Below the pieces are notes generated by a model. That model had not been told where the DNA came from and ran no database searches. It saw nothing but the letters and a program-made list of their open reading frames with translations. Of a stretch of DNA of 64,000 nt, positions 35,158-45,623 are shown one piece after another (position 1 is the first letter of the stretch; each line of letters starts with the position of its first letter). The stretch comes from JBGRQA01 sp041725895 (GTDB lineage Bacteria; Bacteroidota; Bacteroidia; Bacteroidales; Marinifilaceae): NCBI GenBank assembly GCA_041725895.1, contig JBGRQA010000012.1, positions 1 through 64,000 of the forward strand, given 5' to 3'. Both the position numbers and the translations under genes were made by a program.

Positions 35158-36756
35158 ATGGCAAAGAATAACAAGGGTCTGTTTCACGAGTGGGTCCCCA
35201 AACCGGTGCAATTGTTACTGGTAGTGCTTGGGCTTATCCCCATACTGGTTGTCAATGGGGTGTACACCAGGAACATTACTTTTATGGTTGCGGGGACACA
35301 AGGCATGTCCTCGCACTTCCTAATGGCCTATTTTGCCGTATCCATCGGTATGTACGCCATTTATGCTATGGGCATGCGCCTTAAAATGTTCTTCCGAAGC
35401 AAAGAGCTGGTAATCGGCAGTTTATTACTACTGGCATTGCTTAGTGCTGTTTGTGGCTCCACCGATAGTCCGGGACTATTTGTATTGTCTTCGTTGTTTA
35501 TCGGCATCGCAAAATACCTGGCCCTGATTGAGTTTTTACTCCCTCTGGTCTTTCTGATTTCTCCACAACTCAGGCGGGAAGATGCTTATCCAATAATATA
35601 TCCTGTGGTGATGGTGATCTCCATGATTTGTTCCTATTTCTTTGTGGAGATTGCTGAAACATTTAACTGGGAGAATGTATATGGGATCATGGTTGTGGTT
35701 TTCCTGGCAGAGGCACTGATCATGACCGTTTTCATGCACAACAAAAGGGCTGTAAAAAAACATCCTTTGTATCAGTTCCATTGGATTAGCCTTTTGCAGT
35801 TTATTGTTATCCTGATGGTGTTAAACTATGTTTTGTGCATGGCGCAATTCCACGGCTGGTTCAGTTCACCAATAATTGTTCATTTATCCGTATTGATATT
35901 GGTTCAGAGCTCGATTTTCCTATACAATCAGTCCGTTTTAAAACGCCCCTATCTGGAGCTTCGGGAATTGAAACGAAAAAATGTATATGCTTCCATTTTG
36001 ATGTCCTCCGGACTCGGCTTGTTTCTGGCTTGTGGATTGATACAAGCTATTTTCTTAAAAAACATTCTTGGATACAGCTCAAAAATTTATGCTTTAATCT
36101 ACTCCTGCATTATCCCGGGAATCATTATTGGGGGTGTATTTTCGTTCAAATGGTTTAAAAATGGAAGAAAACTAAAAATACTGATCCTTACGGGTTTTTG
36201 CGCATTAATCCTCTCCAATCTTATCTACTATTTTCTGTTCAACTCAATTGTGGATATCTGGTATTTTGTCCTGCCGATGATCTTAAAAGGGGGAGGAATC
36301 GTCATTCTATATGCTGCAATAGGCGTTTATAACTATAGAGGTTTGACAGGCAACAAAGGCTATTCTCCCGGTACCCTATACATGACCACCCGTTCTTTTA
36401 TCGGTGTTGCAGTGTTTATGGCCATCTTAAGCTGGGCTTTCTACAAGTTACAGCTGCAAAACCTATCGGATCTGGCGGGAGAAATGGATCTAACGGAAAG
36501 TTTTGCCTGGACCGGCCGAAGTCCCCTTGGCTTGTACAAGGGTGTTTTAACACAGGCTACCCTGCTGGCTGCGAAACAGATTTACGGCTATACGGTTATT
36601 GCAGGTTTGGTCATATTGGTATTTGTAGCGACCCACCGCTTCGAAACCATTTCGGCCAAAGACCATGTGATGCGGAAAAAACGATTGACAGCTAAAACCA
36701 ACAGCAAATTCAGACAAAAAATGGGGGCTCTGGAAGCCCTGATAACGGGCTTATAA
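35158..36756 (+). CDS. MFS transporter, EmrB/DHA2-like, of the tripartite pump
   Basis: 532 residues with about 12-14 hydrophobic segments. Sequence conservation with standard DHA2 pumps is weak: the usual motif A and motif C are not clear. Size, topology and a position directly after TolC and EmrA-like genes support the call. Late motif NKGYSPGTLYMTTRSFIGVAV and an amphipathic C-terminus with many basic residues (MRKKRLTAKTNSKFRQKM) are seen. The transported drug or metabolite is unknown. Confidence 0.75.
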   Translation: MAKNNKGLFHEWVPKPVQLLLVVLGLIPILVVNGVYTRNITFMVAGTQGMSSHFLMAYFAVSIGMYAIYAMGMRLKMFFRSKELVIGSLLLLALLSAVCGSTDSPGLFVLSSLFIGIAKYLALIEFLLPLVFLISPQLRREDAYPIIYPVVMVISMICSYFFVEIAETFNWENVYGIMVVVFLAEALIMTVFMHNKRAVKKHPLYQFHWISLLQFIVILMVLNYVLCMAQFHGWFSSPIIVHLSVLILVQSSIFLYNQSVLKRPYLELRELKRKNVYASILMSSGLGLFLACGLIQAIFLKNILGYSSKIYALIYSCIIPGIIIGGVFSFKWFKNGRKLKILILTGFCALILSNLIYYFLFNSIVDIWYFVLPMILKGGGIVILYAAIGVYNYRGLTGNKGYSPGTLYMTTRSFIGVAVFMAILSWAFYKLQLQNLSDLAGEMDLTESFAWTGRSPLGLYKGVLTQATLLAAKQIYGYTVIAGLVILVFVATHRFETISAKDHVMRKKRLTAKTNSKFRQKMGALEALITGL

Positions 36757-36783
36757 AGCGATATCAGACTATGCTTTAATCCC

Positions 36784-36826
36784 AAAAGGGTTGTCGAGGA
36801 TGTATCGGCAGCCCTTTTACTTTTTT
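36784..36826 (+). terminator. Terminator of the efflux operon
   Basis: AAAAGGGTTG (36784-36793) pairs with CAGCCCTTTT (36809-36818) with one G-T pair; a T-rich stretch ACTTTTTTGG follows. It starts about 28 bp after the MFS stop. Confidence 0.75.
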
Positions 36827-36977
36827 GGAATTCTATTTCGGATCATTAAATTCTGTACTTAATTTCAATTTGATCCTAACGAAAATCTATTTGAACATTT
36901 AGTTTCTTGATTCCAAGAATAAGGTAAATAGAAATGAGTACTCAAATAATAGCCAGAATTAAATAATATGTAATTTT

Positions 36978-38138
36978 TTATAACAGCTCGATTTCCAGCA
37001 GTAAAGGGTTATCGGAATAAGATAATTCGGAAACAATTTTTGCGAATGAAGTATTCATTTCAGGGGTAAGTTTTTTCATTCTTTGGAGAAGTTTGAGCGG
37101 TTCCAAAAGAATATACATCCTTCCATTATCCGCTAAAATTGGATAGTTTTCCAAAGTTGCTTTAACCTTACCTTCCCGAAAAAACAGATCATCAATGTAT
37201 GCAGAAACAACAAGTGATTTGTGTTCATTTTTTGAGTAAATCACATGATAGAATCTATCCAATTGTTTATAGCAAAAGGTTATTTTATTAGATGTTTCAG
37301 TAAATCCATTCCAAAAAAGTGCTATTGGATTCTTTTTACAATATTCAAGGAATTTCATTACATTCATGAAATCCCTATTCAATAATGTATTAAAGCTATT
37401 ACTATCACCAAAATCAACTTTGTATCTGACTTCCACACCATCTTCAGTAATGTTATAGATGCTATTATTACAAACATGAGAGAAAATTAAGGTATCTGAA
37501 AATTCATAAAAATTATTTCTTTCTATAAAATTGAGATATTTTGCATGCTTGGGGTTAATTTCAAAATAGGTTTTGATAGGTTTCTTCTCGTTTACTTCGT
37601 ATATGTTTAATTTAGTAGAAATATCACTTCCGAGATCGTTTCCTCTATAAACTGAAAAACTTGAATTTTTGTTATTCTCTATAGCTAAACCAAATGAATT
37701 AATATTCCATTCTCTCTTGAAATTAAATTCTCCGTCATAAAATTTAATCGCTCTATTCTTACTATCTAAGACTAAAATTTCATCCTCCTTAATGATGTAA
37801 TCCTGAATATTCAAATACTCTTCCGGACCACGCCCTTGTCTATCAAATGTTTTTATAAATTTTCCATTATTATCATAAAACACTAATGTTCTTTCCGTTA
37901 AAAGACAAAAACCTTTTGTCGTTTTTTTCATCTTTCGAACAGCCCCTATTACAGGTCCCACACTATCCAATTTTATTAATCTGTATTTCTTTACAATGGA
38001 AGATAATTTTATTTCTTTTTTCTGGGAAGGACTAACCCTTATAACATTTGATGTATTTTCCGATTGCTTACAACTGAAAACAAAAAACACTAAAAACAAG
38101 AAAATGGGTACTTTATACTTCAACGTAATAATATTCAT
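36978..38138 (-). CDS. 6-bladed beta-propeller lipoprotein
   Basis: 386 residues. The lipobox Cys23 lies in FLVFFVFSC. Repeated propeller blades are visible, for example GFCLLTERTLVFYDNNGKFIKTFDR followed by QGRGPEEYLNIQDYIIKEDE and EILVLDSKNRAIKFYDGEF. The GxGPxEY phrase is the signature of the Bacteroidota 6-bladed beta-propeller family (BF3164-like). It is surface or periplasmic. The role is unknown; members often sit beside transport genes. It is followed upstream by the MacB-like permease (160 bp), same strand. Confidence 0.85.
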   Translation of the reverse strand: MNIITLKYKVPIFLFLVFFVFSCKQSENTSNVIRVSPSQKKEIKLSSIVKKYRLIKLDSVGPVIGAVRKMKKTTKGFCLLTERTLVFYDNNGKFIKTFDRQGRGPEEYLNIQDYIIKEDEILVLDSKNRAIKFYDGEFNFKREWNINSFGLAIENNKNSSFSVYRGNDLGSDISTKLNIYEVNEKKPIKTYFEINPKHAKYLNFIERNNFYEFSDTLIFSHVCNNSIYNITEDGVEVRYKVDFGDSNSFNTLLNRDFMNVMKFLEYCKKNPIALFWNGFTETSNKITFCYKQLDRFYHVIYSKNEHKSLVVSAYIDDLFFREGKVKATLENYPILADNGRMYILLEPLKLLQRMKKLTPEMNTSFAKIVSELSYSDNPLLLEIELL

Positions 38139-38298
38139 AATAACAGAAGACTAGGTTAGTGATATTTTAATATTTGGATCTATCCCATAAGGATAACATT
38201 ACCCTCGAATGTTGGGACCAAAAATCCTTATTTTTAGGTTGAATTATTCCGGGCATCTGAGACTTACTAAAGTACTAACAAATAAAGAGGATTTAAAA

Positions 38299-40620
38299 TC
38301 ACTCATCATTTAACGTCTCGATAGGATTTCTCCTTGCAGCAACGAATATTTGCCAATTCATAGTTACAAGAGCTAACACCAAGACGCCCAAACCTGGCAG
38401 AATAAATAACCACCAATTCATACTTGTTTTATAAGCAAAATTTTCCAACCAGTTATTTATTGCATAATAAGCAATAGGACAAGCTATAATAAAAGCAATA
38501 GCAATCCAATTTACAAATCTGCAATTGAGCAAAAACATTAATTCATAAACTTTTGCTCCATTTATTTTCCGTATCCCTACTTCTTTATACCGTAGCTCCA
38601 TGGTATATTTCACTATTGCAAAAAGGCCTAACATTGTAATAAATAAAGCAACGAGTACTCCAAACCGTATAATCGATTTAATGCGTTTTTCACTGTTATA
38701 TAGTTCTTCGTATGTCTGATCAAGAAAATGATACTCAAAAGGTCTTTGGGGATTAATTTTTTTCCATATCTTCCCTGTGTACTCTAATGCTCCTTCAATA
38801 TCATTGGTTGTTTTAATCAACATTGTATGGGATCCCCTAACCTCATCTATGGTTTTATATACCTGAGGTTCTGTTACATGATAACTGGAACTCTTAATAT
38901 CAGCAACAACGCCTTTAACATTTAAACACTCATCAGCCATTTTTATTGTCTGATCATACTGCTTCATCTCAAGCAAATTCTTTAGGGATCGACTAATTAA
39001 AATCATATTTGAAGATTCGTTATAAGCACTCAAATCACTCCCCTCTTCAATACTTATATTCATGAAATCGAAATAATTTTCCTTTACAAAACAAAGTTGA
39101 GCACCAATTGAATTATCTGTCCTATCTGTCTGTATCTCGAACATTTCGCCAGCACAAAAAGGTTCTCGTTCCCTTACTGTAACATCAACAATTAAGGGAT
39201 GTCGCATCAGTTCTTCCTTTATAGCCTCGTATCCTGAAGAAAATTTACCATAGGGATGGAAGTAGATAATGTTAGATATCCGATAGCCTAAATCAATATT
39301 CATTGAATAATTAAGCTGTTTCTGAACAAAAACAACACTTATTAACAGGAATATTGATGCCGTAAACTGTAGAATCACTAAAGAACGCTGAAATCCTGAT
39401 ATTCTGGGAGCAACAGTACGTCCTTTCAAAATATTTATTGATTTAATTCTGGTTATTAAAACAGCAGGAAACACTCCGGCAAACAGAGTCACAACCAGTA
39501 TTAATGCAATTATTAACAGATAGAATGAGGGTGACAAGAAATTGATGACTAATTCAGAAGAGGATAGTTCATTAAAATAGGGCAGCATAATAACCAAAAT
39601 GATTATTCCTATTACAACTGAAAGTATCACGTAACCCATTATTTCTGCAATAATTTCCAAAGCAATAGCGACTCGGTTGGCCCCGTGAATTTTTCGTAAG
39701 TAAATTGATTTTGCCCGTACAAACATCGTTGAAATAAAAAGGTTAACAAAGTTTACACAAGCCAGAATCAAAATTAGAACAGACAATACGGCCACAATCA
39801 ATACTGTGTGTTTCTCAATTTTCCTTGTTATGAAATCCGAAGTAATATCCGTGCTAAATCGAACCTCTTTAAGTGACTGCAACTCATAATCAATACCTAA
39901 TTCCTCATACCTACCACCTGTACGAAGTGATCCAATTTTTTCAGCCAGTAAATCGACATCTGATGTTTCAGAAATTTTAAAATACAGAATAAAATCAGAA
40001 TCCTTATCAAACCAATCAAGTCCTCGATAAGGAATAAGCATATCAGAATGTAAATGCGAATTTGCTGGCATTGCATCCATTACGCCACCAACTTGCCAAT
40101 TTTGACCAAAGAAACTTAATGACTCACCAATAGGATTACTATTATTGAATAATTGAATTGCCAACTTCTCGGTTATTACTATCTTATCCGGTGCATCAAG
40201 AACAGTATGTGTTGTTCCGTTAATCAGAGAATAATCAAAAAAATCAAAGAAGTTGGAATCAACAAATGATGCGTGAGATACGAAAAACAACTCGTCGTTT
40301 ACTTTCACTTCTACATCCCCCCAATATTCAGGATTAACAATAGTGCCAGATTCAATTTCAGGAAACTTCTGAAGACATGCCTTAAATAGCGGTAGATTTA
40401 AGCCACTTCCTTTAATATATTGACCATTCGCAACCCCTCCAAATATTAATCTATGGATTTTCTTATAATCCCGATTGAATTCATCATAAGTTAACTCGTT
40501 ATATGTCCAACACAACATCAATACGGATAATGCTATACCAACACTAAGTCCCGAAATACCCAACAAATTTGTAAACCTGTTTTTTAAAAACAATCTGTAT
40601 AAATAGCCTAGATGTCTCAT
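38299..40620 (-). CDS. MacB/FtsX-type ABC transporter permease (two-core, ~780 residues)
   Basis: 773 residues. TM1 near the N-terminus (NLLGISGLSVGIALSVLMLCW) is followed by a large periplasmic MacB_PCD domain. Three TM segments follow at about 265-390 (VLIVAVLSVLILILACVNFV, GYVILSVVIGIIILVIMLPY, LLIIALILVVTLFAGVFPAV). A second core starts with FQRSLVILQFTASIFLLISVV and ends with three more TM segments after ELRYKEVGIRKINGAKVYEL, the conserved FtsX loop. No ATPase gene is adjacent, so it may use an ATPase encoded elsewhere. Bacteroidota carry many such permeases of unknown cargo. Confidence 0.88.
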   Translation of the reverse strand: MRHLGYLYRLFLKNRFTNLLGISGLSVGIALSVLMLCWTYNELTYDEFNRDYKKIHRLIFGGVANGQYIKGSGLNLPLFKACLQKFPEIESGTIVNPEYWGDVEVKVNDELFFVSHASFVDSNFFDFFDYSLINGTTHTVLDAPDKIVITEKLAIQLFNNSNPIGESLSFFGQNWQVGGVMDAMPANSHLHSDMLIPYRGLDWFDKDSDFILYFKISETSDVDLLAEKIGSLRTGGRYEELGIDYELQSLKEVRFSTDITSDFITRKIEKHTVLIVAVLSVLILILACVNFVNLFISTMFVRAKSIYLRKIHGANRVAIALEIIAEIMGYVILSVVIGIIILVIMLPYFNELSSSELVINFLSPSFYLLIIALILVVTLFAGVFPAVLITRIKSINILKGRTVAPRISGFQRSLVILQFTASIFLLISVVFVQKQLNYSMNIDLGYRISNIIYFHPYGKFSSGYEAIKEELMRHPLIVDVTVREREPFCAGEMFEIQTDRTDNSIGAQLCFVKENYFDFMNISIEEGSDLSAYNESSNMILISRSLKNLLEMKQYDQTIKMADECLNVKGVVADIKSSSYHVTEPQVYKTIDEVRGSHTMLIKTTNDIEGALEYTGKIWKKINPQRPFEYHFLDQTYEELYNSEKRIKSIIRFGVLVALFITMLGLFAIVKYTMELRYKEVGIRKINGAKVYELMFLLNCRFVNWIAIAFIIACPIAYYAINNWLENFAYKTSMNWWLFILPGLGVLVLALVTMNWQIFVAARRNPIETLNDE

Positions 40621-41079
40621 AAGTAAAATTCAAATTTTGAAAAAAATCATTACTCACCTGCTCTCAATTGCAATACCAATTTCATTAACAGCAGGAAATC
40701 AGCACATTACACAAATACAGCATTTAGAATTGTGTAAAATTTTTTAACAAAGGTGTTTAATTACTATACAGTGTTACCTCGTTTTGTAAGCATATATAAA
40801 AAGATTAAATTGTAATTACTATTAATGCATTGATATGAATAGTTGCCTGTTGCGGAACACTTCCCCATCAAGCCGAACTGAAGGCGAGCCAAAATCCTTT
40901 AATTCTCCTCCGTTTCATCAATTATTTATTTGCAAATGTTAACAACTGGCATGGTATTTCTTCTTTATAATCTTTTTCTCCCCTGATATTGCATTATCTT
41001 TTGATTCTCCGGGGATCCTCCTTTGCGAGTACAATAGCAGGAAGCTCTTGAAATACCCAAATACTCACACTGGGTACGA

Positions 41080-41128
41080 CCTTGAAAGAGGAGCTAAATT
41101 ACCGCCGTGTGCGTTTCAATTTTTCCAT
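41080..41128 (-). pseudogene. Fragment of IS3-family transposase orfA (5' end)
   Basis: Read on the minus strand from ATG 41128 it gives MEKLKRTRR, a stop, then FSSSFK, the start of an IS3-family OrfA. It is 109 bp of shared sequence (41080-41188) with a second copy at 45575-45684, which includes about 60 bp upstream of the ATG. Past 41080 the similarity stops abruptly, so the element is truncated. Confidence 0.65.
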
Positions 41129-41175
41129 GACTTTAATTTACATATAATTTTCAATTGAACTGCTGTTCCAAAAAT

Positions 41176-41334
41176 TCTGAGGTACTATTATACGACTTCA
41201 ACTATTCTGAATACAAATTGGTAGATCTTGCCGAAAATGACTACCCTCCCGTAGATCGTGATGAAGTTTACAAAGAAATCTTTGAACTAGCGAAGAATTT
41301 TAAAAAGTATATAAATTATTCTTCTACCAATTAG
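41176..41334 (+). pseudogene. 3' remnant of a type I restriction hsdR gene
   Basis: The plus strand is open to TAG 41332-41334 and reads YDFNYSEYKLVDLAENDYPP followed by VDRDEVYKEIFELAKNFKKY. The pattern YPPV-x-x-DEVY-x-x-(I/V)-(F/M)E-x-x-(E/K)NFKKY is what I know from HsdR C-termini (from memory, not searched). It has no start; the IS3 fragment sits directly upstream. About 47 residues remain of a protein normally near 1000. Confidence 0.5.
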
Positions 41335-41766
41335 AACAAGTTTTATTAAGCAAAATAGCTGGTTGAATTCTTTAAGATAAGGTTATTATTTTTATATGTT
41401 CCTATTTTATTGTTTTCTAAATATACAAGAAGTGGGAAATCTATTTTAATTTGCTCTATTATGGCTCAAATCTTAAGAACACTAAACACCTATTAATAAG
41501 ACCATAGTCTATTATAGTACTGCTCTTTTAAAAAATCATCTGACATTCTGATTTTAAAAAAATAAATTTTATACTGTTTATTTGAATTATAATTGGTAAC
41601 TATACTCGTGATTTGAATAATATTTTTATATCGTTTTGCTCATTGCTTGTTTTTTATAGCTAGAATCGAAGGAACCTCTTATAAAGCTACTTAAAACAAA
41701 CATGTCTATTAGTGAGTATATAGTCAAGCTTAAAAATGATATAAAGAAAATAAAAACCAATACATT

Positions 41767-42153
41767 ATGAGACAAATAAAAATAACTATTTGTGCGGCAA
41801 TAACACTGTTATGCATTAGTCTAACAATAATTACCGGTTGTTCAAAAACTGAGTATGTAGACGTAGATGTAAAACCACAATTGGAAATAACCGTTACCGA
41901 TGTTTCCGGGAAACCAGTAGAAGGTGCAACAACTTCGCTTTTTAGCTCAAAAGAAGACTGGGAAAAAAAAAGCAATAATATACAAAGCAAGAAAACCGAT
42001 GCAGCTGGTAAAGTACTATTCGAAGGACTTAATGAAACAGTATACTACTTCTTTGTCGAAAAAAACACATTGAATAACTTTTATGAAATAGCATCCATTG
42101 AAAATCCGTTAAGCAAAAACGAAATAAAAATCATCACCTGTGTTATAAGATAA
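41767..42153 (+). CDS. Small lipoprotein with a carboxypeptidase-regulatory-like (Cna-B type) domain
   Basis: 128 residues. The signal peptide ends with lipobox Cys25 (TIITGC). The mature protein has one beta-sandwich repeat typical of the CarboxypepD_reg family: LEITVTDVSGKPVEGATTSL, then TDAAGKVLFEGLNETVYYFFV. Such domains serve as surface or adhesion modules. It is followed after 11 bp by the large FISUMP lipoprotein gene, so the two form a cassette. Confidence 0.75.
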   Translation: MRQIKITICAAITLLCISLTIITGCSKTEYVDVDVKPQLEITVTDVSGKPVEGATTSLFSSKEDWEKKSNNIQSKKTDAAGKVLFEGLNETVYYFFVEKNTLNNFYEIASIENPLSKNEIKIITCVIR

Positions 42154-42164
42154 TATAAATATAT

Positions 42165-44861
42165 ATGAAAAAATTACTGATACTAACGGGTATATTGAGC
42201 TTATTCTTAATATTCACAAAATGTGATAAAGAGACAGTTGAGCAAGAAAAAAAATCTGAAAAAATTGAAGGTACAGGAATAAAACTCGTAAAAGAACAAA
42301 ATATTGTAACGCTTACAACAACTGATGTTCTTGAAATTACTTCACTTGATACAATTACCTATAGCGGACAAAAATTCCCTATATATGAAGTCTCTTTGGA
42401 AGGGCAGTCTGAAGAAATTAAACAGTTGGTGCCTGGTAGTGTGATATATGTACCAAATGGAAATAAAGGAGGAACGACTATGTTGGTTTCCGAAGTATCT
42501 CAAACAGGAGGGGTAAAAAGTACAAAAGGTGCAATTTCTCTAACTATTAAAGGCATACAGGCAACACTGGACATGTACTTTAATGGAGAACATAATAAAC
42601 TACGATTTGCAACTCCTGAAAACCGTTCTAAAAGTAACACAACAATTGCGAACAAGCTAACAGACGTTTCTCCCAAACCTTTGAATGATATCTCCGTCAA
42701 ATTTCAAGCAGCAACAAGTGATCTATCTGTAGGTTTCAGCTCAAGTACCGAAAAACTCTTTATGGCAGATATAGAAGGGAAACTGTGGTCTAAAGATGAC
42801 TCATATATTAGTATTGGAGGCTCAATGTCAGTACATCCCTCGTTTGATTTTTTTATGGAGTACGAACCAGAACTTGTCCAAAACGGGTCTCAAAAATATA
42901 GTAAAATATTGGGATGGTTGGAAGCTGCGGTTGTACCCGATGCAGTAATGGCACTTTATAAAGATAAAGACTATTATCTGGGAAACATGAAACAGTTGAA
43001 AGCAAATGTCTATACAGATGTTGACAATGAATTGACTTTCAATATCCACATGAAGAAAAAATTTACAAAGAAAAAAGAGGTGCCACTGGGGACATTTACG
43101 GTACCTACTGTTCCTGTTTCATCACAGGTTGAAGTATCTTTTGAAATTGATTTTGAGGCTTTAGGCGTAGCTGATTTAACAGTATCCTCAAAAGATGAAC
43201 GTGATTTAGTTGTAGGTGTAAACCTGGGAAGAGATTTGCCTGATCCGGTATGGTATAGCGAATTTAAGAGCAATAGAATTGATAGTTTAACACTGAAATC
43301 AAAAGTAGAGCTGACAACAGGTATAAGTTTGGTATTGGAAACAGAGATTTATGCATTGGGCATTTTAGGACCAGAAATATCTTTAGAAGCTTTTATTGAA
43401 GCAACGGCTTCAGTTAATCCAATTGTGGGGACGAATACTCCTGGAGCATTGAATTGGAAACTATCTGCTGATGGAGGGTTGAGAGGAACATCCTCATTAA
43501 ATCTTTCTGCTTTCCATATCGATCCGGCAACATGGAAAGTATGGTCCAACGTAATTGTTGAGGTTAAGAAGAATATTTATCATGCGCCTGCTTATCTTAA
43601 AGTAGAGAAAGGTAATGAACAGACAGGTCCAATGGGTCAATCATTGCCCTTGCCTGTTACAATAGGTGTGTATGGCAGCGATTCCACACAAATAACATGG
43701 TTACCTGTGCCAGTATATTTCGAAACTAAAAATGGAAACTGTTCTCCTTCAGGATTGAAATGGACGAATAATGGTTTGGCAAGTACAAACTGGACTCTTG
43801 ACAGTAAGAATGAATCGCAAATTTTGAATGCCTATTTAAAAGAAAATGGAAATAAAAAAGGAGAAATAATTATTAATGCAACAGCAACTGCAACAACCAA
43901 TACTCCACCGGTTCCGAATTTCACTATTTCTCCTGAAACAGGCAATACAAACACTGTCTTTATGTTTGATGCATCAGGTTCCTACGATAACGAAACACCT
44001 GTAACCGATTTAATGGTACGTTGGGATTTTGATAGCGATGGGACGTTTGACACCGACTGGAGTCCCACAAAAACAGTAACACATGTCTATAACATAGCAG
44101 ATACTTACACAGTAAACCTAGAAGTAAAAGATGCCTCTGAGGCATTTGGAACTTCCACAAAAACAGTAACGGTAAGTGATGGTGATACCCCAATAATTAA
44201 AGGCTCATTTACCGATAGTCGAGATGGCAAAACCTACCAAACAGTTACCATAGGTAACCAAACATGGTTTGCTGAGAACCTTGCCTACGAGATACCTGGT
44301 AAGCATATTACTAAAGATTCTCTATGGAAAATTAACAGAACTTACGATGGCTGGTGCTATTATGATAACGACAAATCGAATGGCAGTAAATATGGTATAT
44401 TATACCAGTGGGAAGCAGCCAAGGCAGCCTGTCCAGAGGGTTGGCACTTACCAACAACTCAAGAGTGGCAGGTTTTGGTGGACCACTTAGTTAGCAATGG
44501 ATATAACTATGATGGTTCTGTTGAAGATAGTAAGGTTGGTAAGTCAATATCTGCTACTTATGGATGGCAACCAAGTGAAGAAATCGGAACAGTAGGGTAC
44601 GACCAAGAAACGAATAACCGTAGCGGTTTTTCTGCGCTTCCTGGTGGTTCTCGTGTTAATAGTGGTCCCTTCATGACCGGACCTACAGGCGAATATAAGA
44701 AGTATTCTGCTTATTGGTGGACTAGCGGAGAGAGAGTAAGGCCTTATTATGGCACTATAGGAGGCGAATATATTTTTTTGAAATATGAACATTATACACC
44801 AGTAGTTTCTATGGTACAACATAAGAGTTTTGGATATAGTGTTCGCTGTATTAAAAATTGA
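42165..44861 (+). CDS. Large lipoprotein with PKD and FISUMP domains
   Basis: 898 residues. Lipobox Cys20 (FLIFTKC). Residues ~30-570 are beta-rich and unrecognised. A PKD domain lies at about 580-670 with the typical FDASGSYD and WDFDSDGTFD, ending in VTHVYNIADTYTVNLEVKD. The C-terminal ~215 residues are a Fibrobacter-type paralogous (FISUMP) domain: DGKTYQTVTIGNQTWFAENL, YGILYQWEAAKAACPEGWHL, SGFSALPGG, YWWTSGE, and the closing FGYSVRCIKN. Both domains are surface-exposed types, so cell-surface binding is likely. The cassette lies between two IS3 fragments, suggesting past mobility. Confidence 0.88.
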   Translation: MKKLLILTGILSLFLIFTKCDKETVEQEKKSEKIEGTGIKLVKEQNIVTLTTTDVLEITSLDTITYSGQKFPIYEVSLEGQSEEIKQLVPGSVIYVPNGNKGGTTMLVSEVSQTGGVKSTKGAISLTIKGIQATLDMYFNGEHNKLRFATPENRSKSNTTIANKLTDVSPKPLNDISVKFQAATSDLSVGFSSSTEKLFMADIEGKLWSKDDSYISIGGSMSVHPSFDFFMEYEPELVQNGSQKYSKILGWLEAAVVPDAVMALYKDKDYYLGNMKQLKANVYTDVDNELTFNIHMKKKFTKKKEVPLGTFTVPTVPVSSQVEVSFEIDFEALGVADLTVSSKDERDLVVGVNLGRDLPDPVWYSEFKSNRIDSLTLKSKVELTTGISLVLETEIYALGILGPEISLEAFIEATASVNPIVGTNTPGALNWKLSADGGLRGTSSLNLSAFHIDPATWKVWSNVIVEVKKNIYHAPAYLKVEKGNEQTGPMGQSLPLPVTIGVYGSDSTQITWLPVPVYFETKNGNCSPSGLKWTNNGLASTNWTLDSKNESQILNAYLKENGNKKGEIIINATATATTNTPPVPNFTISPETGNTNTVFMFDASGSYDNETPVTDLMVRWDFDSDGTFDTDWSPTKTVTHVYNIADTYTVNLEVKDASEAFGTSTKTVTVSDGDTPIIKGSFTDSRDGKTYQTVTIGNQTWFAENLAYEIPGKHITKDSLWKINRTYDGWCYYDNDKSNGSKYGILYQWEAAKAACPEGWHLPTTQEWQVLVDHLVSNGYNYDGSVEDSKVGKSISATYGWQPSEEIGTVGYDQETNNRSGFSALPGGSRVNSGPFMTGPTGEYKKYSAYWWTSGERVRPYYGTIGGEYIFLKYEHYTPVVSMVQHKSFGYSVRCIKN

Positions 44862-44932
44862 AAACAAGTTTATAGTATACTCCTATAAAAAAATAGATTG
44901 CTTCGTCAACCTAAAAAAACTACAGTACAATA

Positions 44933-44988
44933 AAAAATCTGGTATCATTCGGAGTGTTGAATAAACATAGAATGATACCAGATTTTTT
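44933..44988. terminator. Bidirectional terminator after the FISUMP gene
   Basis: AAATCTGGTATCATT (from about 44935) pairs with AATGATACCAGATTT (44971-44985), flanked by AAAAAA on the left and TTTTTTT on the right. It fits termination on both strands and lies about 70 bp after the FISUMP stop. Confidence 0.8.
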
Positions 44989-45276
44989 TATTTAAGTTTC
45001 TCTCCACTATATGCTGATGTACGTTCATATCCTAGTAGTAAGATCGACACTTTTTATCTGCAGTTGGTCTTTCACTTTTGATATAAATTTTGTAGTTACA
45101 CTGCTAATAAAACACTTATCCCTTCAATTCTTCTATGTAATGAGGAACAGAACAATTTTTTAAATTTAAGTATAGAAGAGTTCAAGTGGTTGTACAAGGG
45201 TTTTTCATAGCTAAAACATGGCTTACTCTTAACCAAATTCTGATATTAATTTAAAGACTAAATCCTTATTCGCATA

Positions 45277-45375
45277 CTAACCTAATCCATAGTTCATGAG
45301 TTTCCCTTCAAATTTTTCTTGATCTTTTCCTACTGTAAAATCATCAATTAAGTATTCGCCTTTTAGTATAGATTT
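45277..45375 (-). pseudogene. Possible 3' remnant of a 5'(3')-deoxyribonucleotidase gene
   Basis: The minus strand, ending at TAG 45277-45279, reads SILKGEYLIDDFTVGKDQEK then FEGKLMNYGLG. The YLIDD...F-G-x-x-x-x-(F/Y)G pattern resembles the C-terminus of HAD-type 5'(3')-deoxyribonucleotidases (from memory). There is no start, and the frame closes upstream. Only about 33 codons remain. Confidence 0.35.
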
Positions 45376-45407
45376 GTTAGATGAAAAAAATCACCTTTCT
45401 CACATTC

Positions 45408-45623
45408 TCAACACCTAAATGATACTCTACCCATATTCGTTTTTTCCATAGATGCTGATGGATTTCTCAAAAACTCCTGTCTCCACTAAGAGATCTGATT
45501 GGGGTGAAGCTCGAAACGTTCGGACAACTCTGTCAGTATTTCTCTTTCTTTTAGAGTTTCAATAGCAACCTTGGCCTTGAAAGAGGAGCTAAATTTCCGC
45601 CGTGTGCGTTTCTATTTTTCCAT
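45408..45623 (-). pseudogene. IS3-family transposase orfA, decayed (two in-frame stops)
   Basis: From ATG 45623 the minus strand reads KRTRRKFSSSFKAKVAIETL, then ILTELSERFELHPNQIS, a stop, then WRQEFLRNPSASMEK. This is the helix-turn-helix start of an IS3-family OrfA. Stops replace codon 4 (TTG in the other copy) and codon 46 (expected Gln). No orfB is seen. It shares 110 bp with the fragment at 41080-41188, same orientation, 4.5 kb away. Confidence 0.8.

Larger units (their letters stand above)
40621..41766. other. ~1.15 kb scarred intergenic region
   Basis: It holds the upstream region of the permease gene, a decayed IS3 orfA start (41080-41128) and the apparent 3' end of an hsdR gene (41176-41334). 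About 430 bp of AT-rich DNA follow, leading to the lipoprotein cassette, where I see only promoter-like AT stretches. Confidence 0.65.
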